From an uncultured Cyclobacteriaceae bacterium (GTDB lineage Bacteria; Bacteroidota; Bacteroidia; Cytophagales; Cyclobacteriaceae), in the NCBI GenBank assembly GCA_947492745.1, contig CANLOE010000007.1:51415-115414 (forward strand): a stretch of DNA of 64,000 bases, given 5' to 3'. A program made the translations under genes and the position numbers. Shown in pieces: positions 44,562 through 53,933 of the stretch; within the stretch, counting starts at the first letter, position 1, and the number at the start of each line of letters is the position of its first letter. The notes below the pieces were generated by a model. It did not search any database. It was not told the origin of the DNA and worked only from the letters and a program-made list of their open reading frames with translations.

Positions 44562-45680
44562 ATGAAAAGACGCTCAAAACCCACTTCCTTTTTTCACCGA
44601 ATATGTGCATCACTATTTGTTCTGGTGTTGACTTTATCGATAGCCCTCCTCTTCGATAACTGCTCGAACAGGGCGGAAGGAGGGCATGCTTCAGACGAAG
44701 TCCCCCAAGCAAAAGCGGGCCTACAAGAGGAGGGGCATGGACCTATCACCTTAGTTCTCCATGGTGGTGCCGGGACTATAAAGAAAGAAAACATGAGTCC
44801 CGAACTGGAGGAGGATTATAAACAGGAAATGAAGAAGGCATTGATCGCAGGCTACACCGTCCTAGAGGAAGGCGGCAGTAGTGTAAAAGCCGTTACGACA
44901 ACATTACAGTTATTAGAGGCTTCTCCACTGTTCAACGCGGGTATCGGTGCGGTTTTTACCAATGAGGGGGAAAACGAGCTGGATGCCTCCATTATGGACG
45001 GCGCTACAGGACTGGCGGGCGCAGTGGCCGGCGTCACTACCGTAAAAAGCCCCATACTTGCGGCCGAGGCTGTGATGCAACATTCACCACATGTCATGAT
45101 GGTGGGTAAGGGGGCCGAAGTCTTTGCCAAAGAACAAGGGTTAGAGATGGTTGACAAAGGGTATTTTCATACCGAACGCCGCTTTCAACAACTACAGAAA
45201 ATCAAAAAAGCGGAAGAAGAGGGGCAGAAGATGGGTTATCTGGACCGGCATCACCCCAACAGGAAATTTGGCACTGTAGGTGCAGTAGCCTTGGACAAAA
45301 ATGGAAACATTGCAGCGGGAACTTCCACAGGTGGTATGACCAATAAGAAATTTGGCCGTGTGGGGGATTCTCCCATCATCGGGGCAGGCACCTATGCTGA
45401 TAATATGACCTGTGGCGTATCCGCTACGGGACACGGAGAATATTTTATACGCTCAGTAGTCGCCTATGATATAGCCGCGACGATGTCCTATAAATCCATG
45501 AGCCTAGAAGATGCCGCTCATGAAGTTATCATGAAAAAACTAGTGGAAAAACAAGGCACAGGAGGTATTATCGCCCTTGATCGAAAAGGCAATATCGCTA
45601 TGCCTTTTAATACATCAGGCATGTATAGGGGCTATATTCAGGAAAAAGACCTACCAAAGGTATTTATCTACAAAGAATAA
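44562..45680 (+). CDS. Isoaspartyl peptidase / L-asparaginase, Ntn-hydrolase family
   Basis: A 372-residue exported enzyme. The N-terminus has a hydrophobic core (LFVLVLTLSIALLFDNCSN), with a possible lipid-attachment Cys near residue 34. The precursor is cleaved before the nucleophile Thr in KFGTVGAVALDKNGN near residue 232 to give alpha and beta chains. Substrate-site motifs: LHGGAGTI, FNAGIGAVFTNEGENELDASIMDG (outline) and GTSTGGMTNKKFGRVGDSPIIGAGTYAD. It removes isoaspartyl residues from dipeptides or hydrolyses asparagine; the periplasm is the likely site. Confidence 0.92.
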   Translation: MKRRSKPTSFFHRICASLFVLVLTLSIALLFDNCSNRAEGGHASDEVPQAKAGLQEEGHGPITLVLHGGAGTIKKENMSPELEEDYKQEMKKALIAGYTVLEEGGSSVKAVTTTLQLLEASPLFNAGIGAVFTNEGENELDASIMDGATGLAGAVAGVTTVKSPILAAEAVMQHSPHVMMVGKGAEVFAKEQGLEMVDKGYFHTERRFQQLQKIKKAEEEGQKMGYLDRHHPNRKFGTVGAVALDKNGNIAAGTSTGGMTNKKFGRVGDSPIIGAGTYADNMTCGVSATGHGEYFIRSVVAYDIAATMSYKSMSLEDAAHEVIMKKLVEKQGTGGIIALDRKGNIAMPFNTSGMYRGYIQEKDLPKVFIYKE

Positions 45681-45698
45681 TATGACCAAAAAAGGTAC

Positions 45699-45857
45699 TT
45701 AGGCCAATTCATGGCCCATGTCCCTTACCCTATTTTGAATCGAAGTGGCATCGATATTGATTTTATACCGCATCCGGATATATCTTTTGATGACTTCGAC
45801 TCGCTTACCTTTCCCTACGTGCCAGCGCGTAATAATATTGTCAATTAAACAATCCAT
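45699..45857 (-). CDS. Small basic protein, function unknown
   Basis: 52 residues from ATG 45857 (MDCLIDNIITRWHVGKGKR); an alternative start at 45896 adds 13 residues. It is rich in R, K and I, with a helical look (VEVIKRYIRMRYKINIDATSIQNRVRDMG). It ends 18 bp from the convergent isoaspartyl peptidase stop. I do not recognise it; codon use and lack of alternative frame support suggest a genuine small gene, with moderate certainty. Confidence 0.5.
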   Translation of the reverse strand: MDCLIDNIITRWHVGKGKRVEVIKRYIRMRYKINIDATSIQNRVRDMGHELA

Positions 45858-46042
45858 ATTTTTGTGGTTTAGTGGTTTACTTACAAAGGAAACCAAAATT
45901 TTTCCGCTTAAGTTTACCCCAATGTAAATTAATATCGAACCTAGTATTAAATGGCTCCTTACTGTAAGTCAGCGGACATTTTGTGGTATAAGGATGTCAA
46001 TTGAATCTCGGCAGGGCACCGTCTTTCCACTCAAAATAAGGA

Positions 46043-48643
46043 CTAAAACCTACTGCCCAGAACCACTTTGCGCTTGAAGACCTCTTGCTCTCCACTGGGA
46101 CTGAAGGTTTCAAATAGAATAATATAATATCCTGTACGAACTTTACGGCCATGTCGGCCTGTACCATCCCAGGTATAAAAACCCTCTGTCGCCAAAAGTT
46201 CGTTCCTGGCCAACTGCCCTACTTCTCTACCCAAAGCATCATAAACACGGACCGTAGCCAAGAGGCCTGGAAAATCAAAGCGATAATGAATCGCTACAAA
46301 ATCATCTCTCCCGGAATTATCCGGAACGAATACCTCTCTGTCCAAGGTCACCTCACCCGAAAATGTACGACTTTCCCTCAACTGAGAATTCTTATACCCT
46401 GGTGTAGCGAAACCAACTTGGGAGGCGGCAGATTTCCAATTGGCGGCCGTGTTCGTTGGGGCATCAAATACCACGCGCTCCAGCGCTACCCCTTCGGTAT
46501 CTTCCAATAAGGGATGGTGGAAATCATCCTCGTACTCCAGTAAATCCATAAGGATACCGTTCTTATCAAGTAACAGAACCGTATCTTTGTCGTTATTGAA
46601 AGTGGGCATATCGGGCACCTCCACAAAGTTCTCTTCTTTACCGAAAGGGTACTGCCCCTTTAACAGGAACCTATCTTTAGTGAATACTCGGTATGCCCTT
46701 GGTGCCATGACCAAGGTATTGCTCCCCAGTACCGAACCATCACCTGACTTATCCAGAAGGGACCAGTTGGCAATATCGATGTACTTATCACTATGGTTGT
46801 ACAGTTCCACAAACTCTACTCCTCCCTGCTCGGGGCGAAAAAGGATTTCATTGAGTAGAATATCACCCAATACCCCGCGCTCGGGCCGCGCAAAGGGCGC
46901 GCTCGGGCCAGTATCAATAAGGTTGCGGCTACAATCGCGGGCATTTTCAAGACTAAGTACATACACAGTATGCGGCAGTAGGACGGAGGAGAGTTTTAGC
47001 CCGACTTGCTGAAAACCGGGAGCGATTACTTTCCGTTCATCGATGGAGATAAAAGGTTCCAATCGGTACTCCGCTGAAGCCAGGGTACTACTATCCATTT
47101 TTTCGGTGAGCAGTACGGTAATACTATCCCCGCTGTTCACTACAATACGTTCGATGGACGGCTTTGTCAAGTCCAAGCGCTCTGCACTCACCGAGTTGGG
47201 ACTGCCCGGTGTGCCTCCTTTAGAAGCTATGGCAGCGGTCCAGTTATCGATACCTCCACAGGGATTGTCCGTATCTATCATTTCCAAAGACCATCCCCCT
47301 TCTCTTTTGCCACTGTCCTTGTACCAATCATCGGTATAGTTCACCGAAAATACCGTACTGCCGCTCATAGAGCGCAGGGTCAGTGTTTCACCCCTATTGT
47401 TCAAGGAGGGAAAATTGGGCAGGTCATAGGCAGGGCCGAAAGTTTCGAGTTGGGTAATATCGGCCGCTACGATAAGATAATCCCCAGGGCCTATCTTTAT
47501 ATTGGAAAAAGTGGTTTTCCCTGTGGCATCTTCCAGGACAAGTCCATTGAGGTCGAGTATGCGCTTGCTCCTATTGTGCAGTTCTATATATTCATTATCC
47601 CCAAGGCCTCCTTCCAAAGGGCCGTTTTCGTCGAAGCTTTCATCGGCGAAGACTTCTGTGATGATGACATCGTTAAAGCCGGGAAGAGTCGTTTCAAAGT
47701 AGGTAAAGGACCTATCGACCTGAAGGAGTTCATTTCCCGACCGGTCTTCAAGTCCTTCGACTCCTAGTGTATAGGTGATCGCATTGGAAAATGCACGATC
47801 AAAATCCAAGCGTACGCGATTTGGATTGCCCGGGTCCAAGCTGGCGCGCAGCGGCGGACCGATACCGTTACTGACCTCATAATTAGTGGTATTTTCCGCC
47901 CCTTCCCTGGCCATTGGTTCTGAGAAGTCCAATATCAGGCTACGCTCACCGGATGGGGTTACATCAAAGAGCGTAGGAGCTTCATCATCCACAAAAGGGG
48001 TACCCCTTACCTCGATATCGTCAAATCGGAACCTATCGGAACGTGTAGTGGTATACTGGCATAGAAACCCAAAGAATAGGGCACTTCTGTAGGTAGCATC
48101 CTGTGCCGTACCTTCTTGGATAAAGCTGCCCCCTAGGTCCACATCGGAAAATAAGGCCCATTGGCCACGGTCATCCCTCGTCACTTTTATGCTAAGTTCA
48201 ACATTATCCTTATCGATACGCTTGTCCATACCATCGATGATTTTGGTTTCTATGAAGCCATCTTGTCGGAAAAGGCTTATTTCATCATCACTGCCACCCA
48301 TTTTCACAAAATAACCGTTAAGAGCGGCCCTGAGATTACTATTATCGGACACGAGATAGGTTTTAGCAAAGTTATTCGCAGAGGGATTAAAATCCATAGC
48401 CACGGAAAAAATCCATTCTGCATTATCAATAGGGTTCGCGGGGGTACTCAGATAAGCCATATCACTTACTCTCGGTGCATCCAATCGGAGCTGTCCGCTT
48501 TCAACGATGAACTTGGTTACCTCACCGGACCACTCCGGGTTGTTGGAAAAATCCCCATCGGCAAAATCTTCAGAAAGTTGCGCATATGCCTTGATTTGCA
48601 GAAAGATAATTGGCAAAAGGAGAAAAAACGCGATTTTTTTCAT
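46043..48643 (-). CDS. Lamin-tail-domain surface protein, T9SS cargo candidate
   Basis: 866 residues with signal peptide (IAFFLLLPIIFLQIKAYA). Residues about 22-220 look like a laminin-G/concanavalin fold. Residues about 222-310 and 490-585 are Ig-like blocks of the SbsA type (FDVTPSGERSLILDFSEPM). Two lamin-tail domains occur at about 320-470 (NDVIITEVFADESF...EYIELHNRS) and 590-740 (ILLNEILFRPEQGGVEFVELYNHS). The last about 90 residues (TVRVYDALGREVGQL ... GYYIILFE ... KRKVVLGSRF) resemble a T9SS type B/CHU_C-like ending. It probably goes to the cell surface; ligand unknown. Confidence 0.82.
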   Translation of the reverse strand: MKKIAFFLLLPIIFLQIKAYAQLSEDFADGDFSNNPEWSGEVTKFIVESGQLRLDAPRVSDMAYLSTPANPIDNAEWIFSVAMDFNPSANNFAKTYLVSDNSNLRAALNGYFVKMGGSDDEISLFRQDGFIETKIIDGMDKRIDKDNVELSIKVTRDDRGQWALFSDVDLGGSFIQEGTAQDATYRSALFFGFLCQYTTTRSDRFRFDDIEVRGTPFVDDEAPTLFDVTPSGERSLILDFSEPMAREGAENTTNYEVSNGIGPPLRASLDPGNPNRVRLDFDRAFSNAITYTLGVEGLEDRSGNELLQVDRSFTYFETTLPGFNDVIITEVFADESFDENGPLEGGLGDNEYIELHNRSKRILDLNGLVLEDATGKTTFSNIKIGPGDYLIVAADITQLETFGPAYDLPNFPSLNNRGETLTLRSMSGSTVFSVNYTDDWYKDSGKREGGWSLEMIDTDNPCGGIDNWTAAIASKGGTPGSPNSVSAERLDLTKPSIERIVVNSGDSITVLLTEKMDSSTLASAEYRLEPFISIDERKVIAPGFQQVGLKLSSVLLPHTVYVLSLENARDCSRNLIDTGPSAPFARPERGVLGDILLNEILFRPEQGGVEFVELYNHSDKYIDIANWSLLDKSGDGSVLGSNTLVMAPRAYRVFTKDRFLLKGQYPFGKEENFVEVPDMPTFNNDKDTVLLLDKNGILMDLLEYEDDFHHPLLEDTEGVALERVVFDAPTNTAANWKSAASQVGFATPGYKNSQLRESRTFSGEVTLDREVFVPDNSGRDDFVAIHYRFDFPGLLATVRVYDALGREVGQLARNELLATEGFYTWDGTGRHGRKVRTGYYIILFETFSPSGEQEVFKRKVVLGSRF

Positions 48644-48792
48644 GAAAAAGCTTAATCAGTAAGCATTAAATATCCAAAAGCACTATTTTTGAAATCATTT
48701 GAAGGGATTTCGATATAATAAATTAGCATTATTTTATAAAAAATCCATCAAGATCATCAATTTTCAACAGACCACTTAAAACAAGAGTAAGC

Positions 48793-49785
48793 ATGAAATT
48801 AGCAATTGTTGGGGCCACAGGCCTCGTAGGTGGCGAAGTCTTAAAAGTGCTCGAAAGTAGAAACTTTGAGTTCAGCGAGCTCATGCTCGTCGCATCGCCA
48901 CGTTCAGTAGGTACAGAAATCACTTTCAAGGGCAAACCTTATAAGGTGATCGGTATGGAGGATGCGATAAAGGCCAAGCCCGACGTTGCTATATTTTCCG
49001 CCGGTGGCGGCACTTCCTTGGAGTGGGCGCCCAAATTCGAAGCGGCAGGTACTATCGTAGTGGATAACTCTTCGGCATGGCGGATGAGTCCGGAACATAA
49101 GCTCATCGTTCCCGAAATCAACGCCGGTTCGCTGCGTATCGATGATCGTATCATCGCCAACCCGAACTGCTCCACCATACAGATGGTCATGGCACTGGCA
49201 CCACTACACCGCAAATATAAAATCAAAAGGCTGGTCATCTCTACCTACCAGTCCGTTACGGGTACGGGCAAAGCGGCCGTCGATCAGCTTATGGGCGAGC
49301 GAAACGGTAATGAGGCCGAAAAGGCCTATCCGCATCCTATAGATATGAATGCCCTACCGCATATCGATGTCTTCATGGAAAACGATTATACCAAAGAAGA
49401 AATGAAGATGGTCAATGAGACCCGGAAAATACTCGGCGATGATAAGATAGCCATCACCGCCACAGCCGTAAGGTTGCCCGTTATGGGAGGGCATTCGGAG
49501 TCCATCAATGTAGAATTCCACAAAGACTTTGACATTAAGGAAGTTCGGCAGTTATTATCGGACACCAGTGGTGTTATCGTGGAAGATGACCCGAACAATA
49601 ATGTCTACCCGATGCCATTGAATGCCCATGGAAAAGATGAAGTTTTCGTGGGCCGGTTGAGAAGGGACGATTCTCAGCCCAATACCCTGAATATGTGGGT
49701 CGTTGCTGATAATCTGCGCAAAGGAGCGGCAACCAATGCCGTACAGATTGCCGAATACCTGGCCGAAAAAAGCCTCGTATACTAA
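48793..49785 (+). CDS. asd: Aspartate-semialdehyde dehydrogenase
   Basis: A 330-residue cytosolic enzyme that reduces aspartyl phosphate to the semialdehyde, the branch point to lysine/diaminopimelate, threonine and methionine. NADP site VGATGLVGGEVLKVLE near residues 6-21, catalytic Cys in ANPNCSTIQMVMAL near residue 131, general-base His in PVMGGHSESINVEF near 241. Length is normal. It is divergent from the lamin-tail gene. A family A repeat and a terminator follow. Confidence 0.96.
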   Translation: MKLAIVGATGLVGGEVLKVLESRNFEFSELMLVASPRSVGTEITFKGKPYKVIGMEDAIKAKPDVAIFSAGGGTSLEWAPKFEAAGTIVVDNSSAWRMSPEHKLIVPEINAGSLRIDDRIIANPNCSTIQMVMALAPLHRKYKIKRLVISTYQSVTGTGKAAVDQLMGERNGNEAEKAYPHPIDMNALPHIDVFMENDYTKEEMKMVNETRKILGDDKIAITATAVRLPVMGGHSESINVEFHKDFDIKEVRQLLSDTSGVIVEDDPNNNVYPMPLNAHGKDEVFVGRLRRDDSQPNTLNMWVVADNLRKGAATNAVQIAEYLAEKSLVY

Positions 49786-49907
49786 GGGACCTACTTTGCA
49801 CTCCAGTAAAACAGCAATAGATAAACGGGTAACTTTTATGAAAATCAGCATTTTGTATGCTGATACACATCTTTTGGTACCTTATCTCAAAGTTAGCCCC
49901 TGAATAA

Positions 49908-50115
49908 TACAAATTTGGGGTTCACATGTCGTATAAGATTGCGCGGGTCATTTTGGTTTCAATCAAGGCGATAACCGCAGTGATAGCAGCGCTATCGCGA
50001 GGATTGTCAACGCAGAGTGAAGCAAAACCGAAGGTTCATGAACACCACTGGAATCAAACACAATAGTGAACTAAATGAACAGGAAGATAGGCGATATTTA
50101 AAAGCTAAGTTTGTA
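49908..50115 (+). mobile_element. Family A MITE-like element, long form, copy A-4
   Basis: A 208-bp element with TAA at both flanks (49905-49907 and 50116-50118), in direct orientation. It is the second long-form copy and shares with A-3 the extra 50-bp block (CCGAAGGTTCATGAACACC onward) and GCTATCGC in the hairpin; here the left arm is also changed (GTGATAGC), which restores a G-T wobble pair. Confidence 0.8.
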
Positions 50116-50133
50116 TAAAATAAAAAGAACGAA

Positions 50134-50170
50134 GGCCCTATCGGTACCTGTTATCGATAGGGCTTTTTGT
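50134..50170 (+). terminator. Intrinsic terminator, possibly bidirectional
   Basis: GCCCTATCG (50135-50143) pairs with CGATAGGGC (50155-50163), followed by TTTTTGTTTT. A-rich bases before the stem (AAAATAAAAAGAACG) could serve the opposite direction. The nearest plus-strand gene upstream is asd, 350 bp away, with a family A element in between. Confidence 0.7.
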
Positions 50171-50293
50171 TTTGTCCGTTTCCCCTCGTGATAGCCTACT
50201 CTAATCACGAATCGTCCAAGGGGCGATGTTAGCCTACTACTGCTTAGGCAATATGCCCTACTTATTATTTCTTTCATTTTCCAGACCAAAGTC

Positions 50294-51496
50294 ATGGACT
50301 ACGCAGACTTATTACAACCCAAAATCCAAGAGTTTATCTTAAAGAATACCTCCAGCGACCCACATCGATTATTACTTAAGCATAGGGAAATCTGCGGGGT
50401 CGACATCAGGGAGATCGTCTCACAGATACTGTCCCGAAAAAAAGCACAGCATAAACTGCCCGACTGGTATGCTGCTGAGCAGGTCCTATGGCCTCCGCTA
50501 CTCTCCATGGAGCAATGTTCTTCTGAGACTGCTGCAAGATTGAAGTCCGGAATAGCGCAGGGAAAATCACTCATAGACCTAACAGGAGGCGCTGGAGTAG
50601 ACACCTATTACCTAAGTCAGGAATTTTCCAAGGTCCATTACATAGAGCGCAACAAAGACCTGGCACAATTGACGGCACATAATTTCAGGATACTTGAGGC
50701 AAGTCATATACAATGTCACAATGTGGATGCAGAGGTGTTTTTGAGTCAGCTCAAAGAGCAACAGGACTGGATCTATCTCGACCCTGCCCGAAGGGATAAG
50801 TCCGATACGGACAAGAAAGTATATCATCTATCGGACTGCGAGCCCGACATTAACAAAATGCTACCGGAACTCCTCGATAAAGCAAAAAACATCCTACTCA
50901 AAACCGCTCCGCTGCTGGATATCGATTCTGTCACCTCTACCTTAAAACAAGTCTCCAAGGTATATGTCATCGCCCTACAGAACGAATGTAAAGAAGTACT
51001 GTACCACCTGAGCCGGACTACCGAGAGCGAACCCGAGCTGATCAGTATCCATGTCCCAAAAAAGGGGGCCGTGCAAGAGTTTCGATTTCTGAGGAGCGAG
51101 GAAAAGAAACTATCCCCTTCCGATTACCATTTCCCCCTGACCTATCTATTCGAACCCAATAGCGCCCTGTTGAAAGCGGGGGCGTTCAAAAGTATCGCAG
51201 AGCGTTTTTCACTTCATAAATTGCACCGACACAGCCACCTGTATACCAGTGAGACCTACAGAGAGGGTTTTCCGGGACGGGCCTTTCGTATCGAACAAAC
51301 ACTACGCTATCATAAAAAAGACATTCGAAAAGCCCTGCCCTCGGGCAAAGCGAACATCACAATCCGTAACTTTCCCGTCTCGGTTCAGGACATCCGCAAA
51401 AAGACGGGATTGAAAGAGGGGGGGGATGATTACCTCTTCGCCACCACACTTCACGATGGACAAAAAGCAATTCTCCACTGTATAAAAATGGACTGA
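50294..51496 (+). CDS. SAM-dependent methyltransferase with THUMP-like domain
   Basis: A 400-residue cytosolic protein. The N-terminal third (1-90) is helical. A Rossmann methyltransferase core starts at LIDLTGGAGVDTYYLSQEF (residues 97-115), the SAM-binding motif I, followed by HYIERNKDLAQLTAHN (acidic residue of motif II) and WIYLDPARRD near 160 (motif IV). The C-terminal part (290-400) matches the THUMP-like domain of Bacteroidota proteins of the PG_1098 type. The nucleic-acid substrate is unknown. Confidence 0.8.
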   Translation: MDYADLLQPKIQEFILKNTSSDPHRLLLKHREICGVDIREIVSQILSRKKAQHKLPDWYAAEQVLWPPLLSMEQCSSETAARLKSGIAQGKSLIDLTGGAGVDTYYLSQEFSKVHYIERNKDLAQLTAHNFRILEASHIQCHNVDAEVFLSQLKEQQDWIYLDPARRDKSDTDKKVYHLSDCEPDINKMLPELLDKAKNILLKTAPLLDIDSVTSTLKQVSKVYVIALQNECKEVLYHLSRTTESEPELISIHVPKKGAVQEFRFLRSEEKKLSPSDYHFPLTYLFEPNSALLKAGAFKSIAERFSLHKLHRHSHLYTSETYREGFPGRAFRIEQTLRYHKKDIRKALPSGKANITIRNFPVSVQDIRKKTGLKEGGDDYLFATTLHDGQKAILHCIKMD

Positions 51497-51574
51497 AGCG
51501 CCTTTCTATGCTCGATAATGACAATACTCCGGAAAATAGGCAACCCACCACTTTCCGTTGTAGCATAGATCATG

Positions 51575-51772
51575 TCATATCATCGCAAGAAAGCTTGTAA
51601 GTAGGACAAAAGCTATAGCTCCGGTACCATAGGCCTTCAGTACCGTTTTTCTATTCTGTCTGTCCAACCACCAGAGCACTAGCCATGGTTGATACAGACC
51701 GACGATCATTCCCAAAAGGCAGGTATAAAATCCTGCCTTACACAACAAAATCAGTGCGGCGATGGTATGCAT
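51575..51772 (-). CDS. Small two-helix membrane protein, function unknown
   Basis: 65 residues with two hydrophobic segments (about 3-32 and 46-64) separated by LWWLDRQNRKTVLKAYG. The pattern GLYQPWLVLWWLDRQNR is one I associate with short unnamed Cytophagales proteins. It is convergent with the methyltransferase gene and has no partner gene. No function can be given. Confidence 0.6.
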   Translation of the reverse strand: MHTIAALILLCKAGFYTCLLGMIVGLYQPWLVLWWLDRQNRKTVLKAYGTGAIAFVLLTSFLAMI

Positions 51773-51852
51773 ATCATAATTTTTTGAAAACGAAGTGATT
51801 TAGACTGTTTTGAACTGCATCTTTACATTTCATGTGGATGATGTTGATTTTC

Positions 51853-52184
51853 AATCCGGATCATGCATTGGAAAATCTACTGCGAATCTAAATAGCTGCA
51901 AATCAGTAGTTATACAAATCTGGGGTTTAAACGTCGTATAAGATTCCGCGGGTCATTTTGGTTTCAATCAAGGCGATAACCGCAGGGATAGCAGCGCTAT
52001 CCCGAGGATGGTCAACGCAGAGTGAAGCAAAATGAACAGGAAGATAGCCGATTTTAAAAGCTAAGTTTGTATTACACTAAGTTTTTTGAATTCACCGTAG
52101 CGGTGCTATGCTAAATCCAATAAAACTCCCTGATGTATTGCTTTTTAAACCCTCGTTACAAAGTTCTAACGCATAATCCAGGTT
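51853..52184 (+). repeat. Family C repeat copy C-7, split by a family A element
   Basis: C1-type copy with left arm CCGGATCATGCATTGGAAAA and right part TTTTTTGAATTCACCGTAG with GGTGCTATGC, ending ATAATCCAGGTT. Removing the 159-bp insert plus 3 bp leaves 170 bp. Aligning to copy C-6 shows the empty site GTTGCACTACG against GTTA-insert-TTACACTAAG. Confidence 0.75.
51913..52071 (+). mobile_element. Family A MITE-like element, copy A-5
   Basis: A 159-bp element with TTA at both flanks (51910-51912 and 52072-52074), inserted in family C copy C-7. Ends TACAAATCTGGGG and AAGCTAAGTTTGTA; hairpin GGGATAGC-AGC-GCTATCCC intact. Confidence 0.82.
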
Positions 52185-52336
52185 CAATGGTCATATGCCA
52201 TTCGCATCAATGGCATTCCTATCAAGTTTTTGCTTTTTCCATCATGTTTGTTCCTTCTATACTTCTTTTAACCTGCAAATTTTGAATATAATTTCAATAC
52301 TGCCACCAACTGCCTCTCTTTTTCTTGAGTATAGTG

Positions 52337-52383
52337 CTGAAAATATAAATTTTCAGTGGCATGCCCACCTGCTTTGGGCAGGT
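52337..52383 (+). promoter_or_regulatory. Two tandem hairpins in the fumC upstream region
   Basis: CTGAAAAT/ATTTTCAG with a 4-nt loop (52337-52356), then ACCTGC/GCAGGT with a 5-nt loop (52367-52383) followed by TTT. They lie 67-113 bp before the fumC start. They may be a terminator pair or a leader structure; no riboswitch class is recognised. Confidence 0.35.
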
Positions 52384-52449
52384 TTATCCTTATTTTTACC
52401 TCAAGAACATTCAATATATCGATTCGTATTATAAACCGGATATCAAGCC

Positions 52450-53850
52450 ATGGAATACAGGATAGAAAAAGATACAATGGGTGATGTAAAAGTACCCGCT
52501 GACAAGTACTGGGGAGCACAGACCGAACGCTCTAGGAACAACTTTAAGATAGGTCCTTCGGGAAGTATGCCCCTAGAAGTGGTCTATGGTTTCGCCTACC
52601 TGAAAAAAGCAGCAGCACATGCCAATTGTGAGCTGGGCGTATTACCACAGGAAAAGCGCGATCTGATTTCCAAGGTCTGCGATGAGATACTGGAGGCCAA
52701 GCACGATGAGCAGTTTCCCTTGGTCATCTGGCAGACGGGGTCGGGAACCCAGTCCAACATGAATACGAATGAGGTCATTGCCAATCGCGCCCATGTACTG
52801 CAAGGGCAGTCACTGGGTATCGGCACACGGCTGATCCACCCCAATGATGATGTGAACAAGTCCCAATCCTCCAATGATACCTTTCCTACGGGAATGCATA
52901 TCGCCTGTTACAAGATGATTATGGAGACTACCATACCCGGTGTGGAACAGTTGCTCTCCACACTGCGAAAGAAGTCCGAAGCGTTTATGGAGGTAGTCAA
53001 AATCGGCAGGACCCACTTGATGGATGCGACCCCCCTTACACTGGGACAGGAGTTTTCGGGTTATGCCTCCCAGCTTGACCACGGCCTCCGCGCCCTGAAA
53101 AATACACTGGCCCACCTTTCGGAACTGGCTCTGGGCGGAACTGCCGTGGGCACGGGCATCAACACCCCAGAGGGCTATGATGTACTGGTAGCCAAGAAAA
53201 TCGCTGAATTTACGGGGCTGCCCTTCGTCACCGCCGAGAACAAATTCGAGGCTTTGGCAGCGCATGATGCTATTGTAGAGTCGCATGGTGCCCTCAAGCA
53301 GCTTTCTGTATCATTGAACAAGATCGCCAATGATATACGGCTAATGGCTTCCGGTCCCCGCTCCGGCATAGGCGAAATCATTATCCCTGCCAACGAGCCT
53401 GGCTCCTCTATCATGCCCGGTAAGGTCAACCCCACACAATGTGAGGCCATGACCATGGTCTGCGCCCAAGTGATGGGCAATGATGTCGCCATCAGCGTAG
53501 GCGGGGCACAGGGACATTATGAACTGAACGTATTCAAGCCTATGATGGCCTATAACCTGTTGCAATCCGCACAGTTGATCGGTGATGCCTGTGTTTCCTT
53601 CGATGAGCACTGCGCCGTGGGCATAACACCTAACCATCAGACTATTAAACAACATGTGGACAATTCCCTGATGTTGGTCACTGCACTGAATACGCATATC
53701 GGCTATGAAAAAGCCGCTAAAATAGCCAAAAAAGCTCATGAGAACGGTACCACGCTCAAAGAAGAGGCCGTTAATCTGGGTTTTCTATCGACAGAGCAAT
53801 TTGATGATTGGGTACGGCCCGAAGATATGATAGGCAGTTTAAAGGGTTAA
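52450..53850 (+). CDS. fumC: Fumarate hydratase, class II
   Basis: A 466-residue tetrameric TCA-cycle enzyme, iron-independent. The family signature [17 protein letters not shown] lies near residues 317-333 with the catalytic Ser in SSIMPGKVN. Other motifs: [14 protein letters not shown] near 97-110, [11 protein letters not shown] near 138-148, and [20 protein letters not shown] near 185-204 with the catalytic His. Length is normal. Aspartase shares the fold, but the active-site pattern is that of fumarase C. Confidence 0.96.
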   Translation: MEYRIEKDTMGDVKVPADKYWGAQTERSRNNFKIGPSGSMPLEVVYGFAYLKKAAAHANCELGVLPQEKRDLISKVCDEILEAKHDEQFPLVIWQTGSGTQSNMNTNEVIANRAHVLQGQSLGIGTRLIHPNDDVNKSQSSNDTFPTGMHIACYKMIMETTIPGVEQLLSTLRKKSEAFMEVVKIGRTHLMDATPLTLGQEFSGYASQLDHGLRALKNTLAHLSELALGGTAVGTGINTPEGYDVLVAKKIAEFTGLPFVTAENKFEALAAHDAIVESHGALKQLSVSLNKIANDIRLMASGPRSGIGEIIIPANEPGSSIMPGKVNPTQCEAMTMVCAQVMGNDVAISVGGAQGHYELNVFKPMMAYNLLQSAQLIGDACVSFDEHCAVGITPNHQTIKQHVDNSLMLVTALNTHIGYEKAAKIAKKAHENGTTLKEEAVNLGFLSTEQFDDWVRPEDMIGSLKG

Positions 53851-53866
53851 TTAATTGATAAATTTG
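53838..53866 (+). promoter_or_regulatory. Possible promoter of the SPOR-like protein gene
   Basis: TAAATTTG at 53859-53866 matches the -7 box; TTT at 53838-53840 is a weak -33 with an 18-bp spacer. The start codon is 68 bp downstream. Confidence 0.35.
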
Positions 53867-53933
53867 TTATTATTGCATATAATTTATTAGATTTAATCGA
53901 TTAACCCAATTTTTTTTAAAAACATTTTCTGTG

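Larger units (their letters stand above)
51773..52449. other. Gene-free stretch upstream of fumC with nested repeats
   Basis: Contains a family C copy split by a family A element (51853-52184) and, just upstream of fumC, two neighbouring hairpins (52337-52356 and 52367-52383). TTTTTCTTGAGTATA at 52319-52333 equals the outer end of family B read backwards, but no further family B sequence follows. Confidence 0.55.

Noticed and set aside
49555..49912. Two minus-strand frames opposite asd
   Set aside because: They are complements of the asd coding sequence and its downstream bases, without any family motif.
52319..52333. Solitary family B end TTTTTCTTGAGTATA
   Set aside because: Only 15 bp match and no further family B sequence follows; may be chance.
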